This document shows, in pieces, positions 16,208-21,723 of a stretch of 21,723 nucleotides of DNA. The translations under genes were made by a program, and so were the position numbers. Under the pieces are notes generated by a model. That model did no database searches and was not told the DNA's origin. It saw nothing but the letters and a program-made list of their open reading frames with translations. How positions within the stretch are numbered: the stretch's first letter is position 1; each line of letters starts with the position of its first letter. This DNA is from VAZQ01 sp036498625. GTDB taxonomy: Bacteria > Pseudomonadota > Alphaproteobacteria > Rhizobiales > Xanthobacteraceae. Location: positions 1-21,723 of the forward strand of contig DASYFD010000192.1 in assembly GCA_036498625.1 (NCBI GenBank), in the 5' to 3' direction.

Positions 16208-17182
16208 TTATCTTTCGCGCGTTCGGCCCAACAGCCAACCCAAGCCCAGCGCAAGTATGGTCGCCGCGTAAGGACTTCCCCTCACACCCGCTTGGATAGG
16301 ATCAATTGGCTGCGCCTGCGATCCGGCCGTCGGGGAAGGCGGATCGCTGATTTTTGGAGAGGCGCTGTTCTTGGCGTGCGCCCGCGTAAGCTCGGCGCCC
16401 ATGAGCACGATCTGGGATGTATAGTATATCCAGATGAGCAGGACCACGAGCGAGGATGCCGCCCCATACGTGGATTCAAGTGCCTGCTTGCCGATGTAAA
16501 GGCCGATGAGGAGCTTTCCCACCTCGAACAGGGCTGCGGTCAGGGCCGCGCCGATCCAAACGTCGCGCCATTCAACCACGGCATCGGGCAACCACTTGAA
16601 CATCATCGCAAACAACAGCGCGATCACCGCGAACGAGACGAGGGATCCCACGATCTGCATCGTGGCTTCCGGCAAGTAGGGAGTGAAGTATTTGCCGCTG
16701 GCTGACAGGACGGTCGTCAGCAGCAGCGAAGTCAGGAGCAGGAAGCCGGCGGCGAGGACGCCTGCGAGGGAGACGACGTAGGTACGCACAAACAGCCAGA
16801 TTCCCCCTTTTTTCGCCGGTTCCACTTCCCACACGGTATTGAGCGCATCCTTGAGCTGAACGACGACTCCGACGGCAGCGAACAGCAGCGTGCCCAGGCT
16901 CACCACGGTCGCGACGATTCCTTGTTGGGGCTTGCTGGCGCCTGCCAGCATGGCCTCGACGGCCTGCGATCCGCTGTCCCCGAGCAGCCCCTTGAGCTGC
17001 GATCCCAGCTCGCCGCGCACGGCGTCCTGCCCAAATACAAAGCCCGCGATCGCGATCGCGATCACCATCAAAGGCCCGAGCGAGAATATGGAATAATAGG
17101 CGAGCGCGGCCCCCTGCCTGCTGTCCTTGTGTGTCGACCAGTTGGCCGCCGCTTCTTTGACGAGGGTCCACCACCTTTTCAT
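16208..17182 (-). CDS. yihY: YihY/BrkB family inner-membrane protein
   Basis: Multi-spanning membrane protein of unknown function (older names 'ribonuclease BN' and 'BrkB' are not reliable), 324 aa. The family signature is GAALAYYSIFSLGPLMVIAI (residues 24-43), followed by helices near 90-110, 130-160, 175-198, 205-230 and 240-265. After a Pro/Ser linker (272-300) an additional helix at about 304-320 ends in RTRER. Start: ATG 17182 begins the typical MKRWWTLVKEAAANW. The frame opens upstream to 17305, but that would include the stress promoter described at 17209-17233, so the shorter form is chosen. Codon use looks less GC-extreme than the trp genes (by eye). Its neighbour across the divergent gap is yidB-like. 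Its likely context is envelope maintenance in the general stress response (inference from the promoter). Confidence 0.9.
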   Translation of the reverse strand: MKRWWTLVKEAAANWSTHKDSRQGAALAYYSIFSLGPLMVIAIAIAGFVFGQDAVRGELGSQLKGLLGDSGSQAVEAMLAGASKPQQGIVATVVSLGTLLFAAVGVVVQLKDALNTVWEVEPAKKGGIWLFVRTYVVSLAGVLAAGFLLLTSLLLTTVLSASGKYFTPYLPEATMQIVGSLVSFAVIALLFAMMFKWLPDAVVEWRDVWIGAALTAALFEVGKLLIGLYIGKQALESTYGAASSLVVLLIWIYYTSQIVLMGAELTRAHAKNSASPKISDPPSPTAGSQAQPIDPIQAGVRGSPYAATILALGLGWLLGRTRER

Positions 17183-17208
17183 GGAAGGGCTTTCGCGGTT
17201 TCGGAGAC

Positions 17209-17233
17209 AACGTTTTGGATGTGACCGAGTTCC
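17209..17233 (-). promoter_or_regulatory. EcfG (sigma-EcfG) general-stress promoter for yihY
   Basis: On the minus strand GGAAC (17233-17229) and CGTT (17212-17209) are separated by exactly 16 bp, the GGAAC-N16/17-CGTT consensus of the alphaproteobacterial general stress sigma factor. The expected transcription start is about 20 nt upstream of the yihY ATG. No matching site was found in the plus direction for the divergent yidB-like gene. Confidence 0.7.
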
Positions 17234-17354
17234 GGCGGCAAGCTCGCCGTCGGCGGGATGCTTTTCTCGGTTAATTCGGGTGCCCATCATCGAGAACGGG
17301 TGCAACCTTTCCCCTGGGGTTCTGTTGTCCCAACGAAATCTGCAGGAGGTCAGG

Positions 17355-17885
17355 ATGGGATTGTTCGATCAGGCTCTAGGCGGGACCGGCACGTCTTCCG
17401 GCGGCGGCATGTCCCCGATCACGATGGCTCTCATGGGCCTGCTGGCCTATCGCACGTTCGAGGGCAAAGGTCGCTTGGCGGACATGCTCGGCCGGACGCC
17501 GGGCGGCGCGGCAGCTCCGTCGAGCGGAATACCTGCCAGCAATGCAGGCGGCGGCCTTGGCGGCATGCTTGGAGGACTTCTCGGCGGCGGCGCGGCCGGA
17601 GGTATCCTGAGCGGCGGGCTCGGCGATCTGCTGAGGCAATTTCAGCAGAACGGCCAGGGCGACAAGGCCCAGTCCTGGATCGCGAGCGGGCCGAACAAGG
17701 CTGTCTTGCCCTCCGAGCTCGAGCAGGCGCTCGGGCCGGAAAAAATCGCATGGCTCACGCAGCAGACCGGCATGTCGCGCGACGATCTGTTGGCGGGGCT
17801 CAGTCGTGAATTGCCACGGGTGGTGGACAAGCTCACGCCTGACGGCCGGCTTCCGACCGACCAGGAAGCGGCTCGACTTCTGTAA
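17355..17885 (+). CDS. yidB: YidB-like DUF937 family protein
   Basis: Small protein of unknown function, 176 aa. A Gly-rich low-complexity stretch (about 64-90, GGGLGGMLGGLLGGG-like, resembling a glycine zipper) separates an N-terminal MGLFDQALGG segment from the C-terminal YidB domain. The latter has the family pattern SWIASGPNKAVLPSELEQALG (positions 107-127) and a following helical DDLLAGLSRELPRVVDKLTPDG. There is no signal peptide, so it is probably cytoplasmic. A perfect AGGAGGT stands six bases before ATG 17355, one of the best ribosome sites in the window, suggesting high expression. The DUF3597 gene follows 36 bp later. Homologues are often found beside stress genes, but no biochemical role is established. 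Confidence 0.88.
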   Translation: MGLFDQALGGTGTSSGGGMSPITMALMGLLAYRTFEGKGRLADMLGRTPGGAAAPSSGIPASNAGGGLGGMLGGLLGGGAAGGILSGGLGDLLRQFQQNGQGDKAQSWIASGPNKAVLPSELEQALGPEKIAWLTQQTGMSRDDLLAGLSRELPRVVDKLTPDGRLPTDQEAARLL

Positions 17886-17921
17886 TGCATCCCAATCAGC
17901 ACATCTGCCTATGAGGTCAAA

Positions 17922-18320
17922 ATGTCGATTTTCGGAAACATCATGTCGGCCATTTTTGGATCCGCGAGCACCGCTGGCGCGTCCCCGGCGGGAAGCTCCG
18001 CGCCGTCCGCTTCAACCTCCGCTCCTGCCTCGACGCCTTCGTCCGGAGGTTCGGCAACCTCTCAAGTCGATGTCGAAGATGTCTTGACGAAATTGGCCGC
18101 AAAGAACAGCGAAAAGCTCGATTGGCGCCGGTCAATCGTCGACCTGATGAAACTTCTCAATTTGGACAGCAGCCTCACGGCCCGCAAACAGCTTGCACAG
18201 GAGTTGCACTATTCCGGCGATACCAATGATTCCGCGTCGATGAATGTCTGGCTTCACAAGCAGGTCATGCAAAAGCTGGCTGAAAATGGCGGCAAGGTGC
18301 CCAACGACCTCAAAAGCTGA
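17922..18320 (+). CDS. DUF3597 domain protein
   Basis: A 132-aa protein of unknown function. An N-terminal amphipathic segment (MSIFGNIMSAIFGSA) and a Ser/Ala/Pro low-complexity linker (15-48) lead into the DUF3597 domain (about 49-130), with the conserved runs KLDWRRSIVDLMKLL, ARKQLAQEL and GDTNDSASMNVWLHKQVM. The domain resembles a small helical module with a peptidoglycan-binding-like look ('SIVDLMKLLNLDSS'), but I do not assign a function. ATG 17922 has GAGGTC six bases upstream. It is the second gene of a probable bicistron with the yidB-like gene. Its short N-terminus resembles that of the yidB-like protein (M-x-hydrophobic-F), which may be coincidence. Confidence 0.88.
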   Translation: MSIFGNIMSAIFGSASTAGASPAGSSAPSASTSAPASTPSSGGSATSQVDVEDVLTKLAAKNSEKLDWRRSIVDLMKLLNLDSSLTARKQLAQELHYSGDTNDSASMNVWLHKQVMQKLAENGGKVPNDLKS

Positions 18321-18487
18321 GGTGACGCGATCGGACCCGCTCCATGGCGCGTCCCCCAAAGAATTAATAGAACGGCGCGCAAAGGAGGGTGTGAAAAAAT
18401 ATTCGCCTACGCGCTCTCTAGGTGCGCGGAAAACTTGACTCGATCACCCAAATCAGTGGACTCATGAAATTGAAACTCCAGGATCGC

Positions 18488-18518
18488 GCCCGGCAGGGAA
18501 ACCGCGCCGGGCTTTCTG
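18488..18518 (+). terminator. Candidate intrinsic terminator after the yidB-DUF3597 pair
   Basis: GCCCGGC (18488-18494) pairs perfectly with GCCGGGC (18506-18512) over an 11-nt loop, followed by TTTCTGTT. The stem and T-rich tail fit Rho-independent termination of the rightward transcript, although it lies 168 bp after the DUF3597 stop. The intervening transcript could be a long 3' UTR. Confidence 0.55.
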
Positions 18519-18677
18519 TTGCGCATCAGAGCGCGCCCTTCGGTCATTGCATGGCTCAGGCGCCTCCTAGGTCAAGTTCGATTGCTCTGGGATTGTATTT
18601 TCAATGGCTGGCCGCCGGGAGGCATGCATCTTTGTTGGTTGTCGGCTGCTCGATCAACCGTCCCCGCCAGGCCCGGC

Positions 18678-18712
18678 CCTGTTATTTTCCTGTTCTTTAC
18701 AGGAATAACAGG
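18678..18712. repeat. 14-bp inverted repeat with a 2-nt bulge
   Basis: CCTGTTATT-TT-CCTGT on the left pairs with ACAGG-AATAACAGG on the right across a 5-nt TCTTT loop; the only irregularity is two extra Ts in the left arm. The arms are AT-richer than their surroundings. It could be a dispersed repeat, a mobile-element end or an operator. I have an unverified memory of similar CCTGTTATT/AATAACAGG motifs elsewhere in Bradyrhizobium-like genomes. Confidence 0.6.
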
Positions 18713-18830
18713 ATGGGGCGCACCCTTCGGTGAGACACGAAACGAGAGACTGGCTGCGTGCCACCTCTTCAGTGAGACCCTCGAGGACGCCGCGAGCTAC
18801 TGTGCATTGCATCTTGGCAGAACGAACCCG

Positions 18831-18846
18831 TTTTCATGAATGAAAA
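18831..18846. repeat. AT-rich 16-nt palindrome
   Basis: TTTTCAT (18831-18837), a GA centre, and ATGAAAA (18840-18846) form a perfect dyad 80 bp beyond the glnS stop. It could be a bidirectional termination aid or a protein-binding site. Nothing else decides between these. Confidence 0.5.
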
Positions 18847-18926
18847 ACAACGCACGAATCACCTGCAGTTAGCGGCGACGAGCGCCAAGCGGGCCACACG
18901 CCGGCGCGCGCTCGGCCTGGAGCCGC

Positions 18927-20615
<1,689 letters not shown>

Positions 20616-20877
20616 GCTGTGAAGCCCTCCTGGCGCCGCTGCTCTACGCCGCCGCTGTCGAAGCCTATGTGCCAAATCCCGGTGCGGGCGCCAAGATGCC
20701 TGCCAGCCACAAATCGTGTCCCCGGGGCCCGGGTTCAATGTGAATTGTCGTGACAACTTTTCCGGGACCTATGGTACACGGCTCGCGGCCGCCTCACCCG
20801 GGAAGGTCGCAAACCCGCCGCCCGCAAGGATGGGCGATCGGGCACTTTGGGAACAGCATGAGCGAGTTGTGGGCCAA
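20616..20877. other. Divergent glnS-gltX control region
   Basis: 262 bp shared by two tRNA-synthetase genes transcribed apart. A 12-nt dyad TTGTC-GT-GACAA lies at 20745-20756, with CTATGG 18 bp after TTGTCG (20745-20750) as a possible weak gltX promoter. The glnS-proximal half contains only its Shine-Dalgarno (AGGAGGG). No T-box is expected in this lineage and none was seen. Confidence 0.4.
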
Positions 20878-20881
20878 ATGA
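20858..20881 (+). other. Possible 7-codon leader ORF overlapping the gltX start
   Basis: ATG 20858 opens a frame reading M-S-E-L-W-A-K and stops at TGA 20879-20881, which overlaps the gltX ATG (20878) as ATGA. The first nine bases, ATGAGCGAG, recur exactly at the gltX start. The leader has no good Shine-Dalgarno, and gltX itself has a poor one, so coupling is possible. Chance is not excluded. Confidence 0.35.
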
Positions 20882-21723
20882 GCGAGACCATCGTCACCCG
20901 CTTTGCGCCGTCGCCCACCGGCTTTCTCCACATCGGAGGAGCCCGAACGGCGCTGTTCAATTGGCTTTATGCGCGCGGCCGCGGCGGCAAGATGCTGCTG
21001 CGGATCGAGGACACCGATCGCGAGCGCTCAACCCAGGCGGCGATCGACGCCATCCTGGACGGCCTGCGCTGGCTCGGGATCGAATGGGACGGGGACACGG
21101 TCTATCAGTTCTCCCGCTCGGCCCGGCATCGCGAGATCGTCGAGCAATTGCTGGCCGCCGGCCGGGCCTATCCGTGCTATGCGGCGCCCGAGGAGCTCGC
21201 GCAGATGCGCGAGGCGGCGCGCAGCAACGGCAGCTCCAAGCTTTATGACGGCCGCTGGCGCGACCGCAGCCCGCAGGATGCCCCGCCCGGCGTCAAGCCG
21301 GTGATCCGTTTCAAGGCACCGGCCGCGGGCGAAACCGTCATCGAGGATCAGGTGCAGGGCCGCGTGGTCTGGCAGAACGAGAACCTGGACGATCTCGTGC
21401 TGCTGCGCTCGGACGGAACCCCGACCTACATGCTGGCTGTGGTGGTCGACGATCACGACATGGGGGTTACCCACGTCATCCGCGGCGACGACCATCTGAC
21501 CAATGCGGCACGCCAGAAGCAGATCTACGAGGCGCTCGGCTGGAGCGTGCCGGTGATGGCGCATATCCCGCTGATCCATGGACCCGACGGCTCGAAGCTC
21601 TCCAAGCGCCACGGCGCGCTCGGGGTCGATGCCTATCGGGCCTTGGGCTACCTGCCGGTCGCCATGCGCAACTACCTGATCCGGCTCGGCTGGGCCCATG
21701 GCGATCAGGAGATTTTCTCCACG
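20878..21723 (+). CDS. gltX: Glutamyl-tRNA synthetase (3' end cut off)
   Basis: Attaches glutamate to tRNA-Glu (and to tRNA-Gln in lineages using the amidotransferase route). 282 codons are present out of about 470 and the C-terminal anticodon-binding domain is beyond the right edge. Signatures are RFAPSPTGFLHIGGARTALFNW with HIGG at 18-21, IRGDDHLTNAARQ (201-213) and GSKLSKRHGA with KLSKR at 240-244, so the catalytic domain is bacterial GluRS, not GlnRS. ATG 20878 gives the canonical N-terminus. Upstream of it a 7-codon ORF ends in the overlapping ATGA. Alphaproteobacteria often carry two gltX paralogues; which one this is cannot be told from the window. Confidence 0.97.
   Translation, partial: MSETIVTRFAPSPTGFLHIGGARTALFNWLYARGRGGKMLLRIEDTDRERSTQAAIDAILDGLRWLGIEWDGDTVYQFSRSARHREIVEQLLAAGRAYPCYAAPEELAQMREAARSNGSSKLYDGRWRDRSPQDAPPGVKPVIRFKAPAAGETVIEDQVQGRVVWQNENLDDLVLLRSDGTPTYMLAVVVDDHDMGVTHVIRGDDHLTNAARQKQIYEALGWSVPVMAHIPLIHGPDGSKLSKRHGALGVDAYRALGYLPVAMRNYLIRLGWAHGDQEIFST

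Larger units (their letters stand above)
18321..18926. other. About 600 bp with no convincing gene
   Basis: Open frames here (for example 18422-18733 and 18519-18839) have no recognisable family, weak starts and mixed composition. The stretch holds a terminator-like hairpin, a 14-bp bulged inverted repeat and an AT-rich 16-nt palindrome, each listed separately. Composition looks less GC-rich than the flanks, so it may be a scar of past insertion or deletion. No tRNA was found. Confidence 0.6.

Noticed and set aside
18391..18438. 15-codon ORF starting GTG after a perfect AAAGGAGGGT
   Set aside because: The Shine-Dalgarno is only two bases from the start codon, too close for normal initiation, and the peptide is not recognisable.
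18561..18581. T-arm-like AGTTCGATTGCT suggesting a tRNA fragment
   Set aside because: No acceptor, D or anticodon stem can be folded around it.
18519..18839. 106-codon frame in the gene-poor stretch
   Set aside because: No homology recognised, poor start context, and it runs through the bulged inverted repeat; treated as non-coding.
20616..20756. 47-codon N-terminal extension of GlnRS
   Set aside because: The extension has no homology and would bypass the AGGAGGG ribosome site before ATG 20615.

Overview
The window looks like a chromosomal segment of an alphaproteobacterium of the order Hyphomicrobiales, probably near Xanthobacteraceae/Nitrobacteraceae (Bradyrhizobium, Rhodopseudomonas, Pseudolabrys-like). 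The reasons are high GC with strong GC3 bias (which produces very long antisense shadow frames), the run ppiD-trpE-trpG-trpD-trpC-moaC-moeA-lexA facing comEC, a direct-repeat SOS box (GTTC-N7-GTTC) at lexA, a general-stress EcfG-type promoter (GGAAC-N16-CGTT), and intergenic palindromes of the 'GTCCCGG...CCGGGAC' kind. No 16S or other species marker is present, so this placement is inference.

Layout. (1) 1-4133, all minus strand: tpiA, then an orphan ModA-type periplasmic binding protein, a palindromic repeat, a Tat-exported gluconate-2-dehydrogenase subunit-3-like protein, and a GMC flavoprotein dehydrogenase cut by the left edge. The last two form a periplasmic sugar/polyol oxidation module. 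(2) 4274-12744, plus strand: one long run of ppiD (membrane-anchored parvulin-type foldase), trpE, a small cupin, trpG, trpD, trpC, moaC and moeA, that is, tryptophan synthesis from chorismate to indole-glycerol phosphate followed by two molybdenum-cofactor genes. Two palindromic repeats and the cupin gene interrupt it between trpE and trpG. (3) lexA with its own SOS operator, convergent with comEC. (4) 16208-18926: an accessory-looking block with yihY (minus, behind an EcfG-type promoter), the divergent pair yidB-like/DUF3597, and about 600 bp without a convincing gene but with several dyads. (5) glnS (minus) and gltX (plus, cut by the right edge) are divergent and share a 262-bp intergenic region.

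How it fits together: most of the window is housekeeping (glycolysis, envelope protein folding, Trp, Moco, SOS control, DNA uptake, tRNA charging). I found no CRISPR array, complete transposon, prophage, toxin-antitoxin pair or defence system, and no clear case for a wholly new system. The parts most worth a second look are the stress-linked yihY/yidB/DUF3597 block between comEC and the synthetase pair, the cupin plus repeats inside the trp operon, the composite lexA operator, the tiny overlapping uORF at gltX, and the cysteine cluster in the GMC dehydrogenase.
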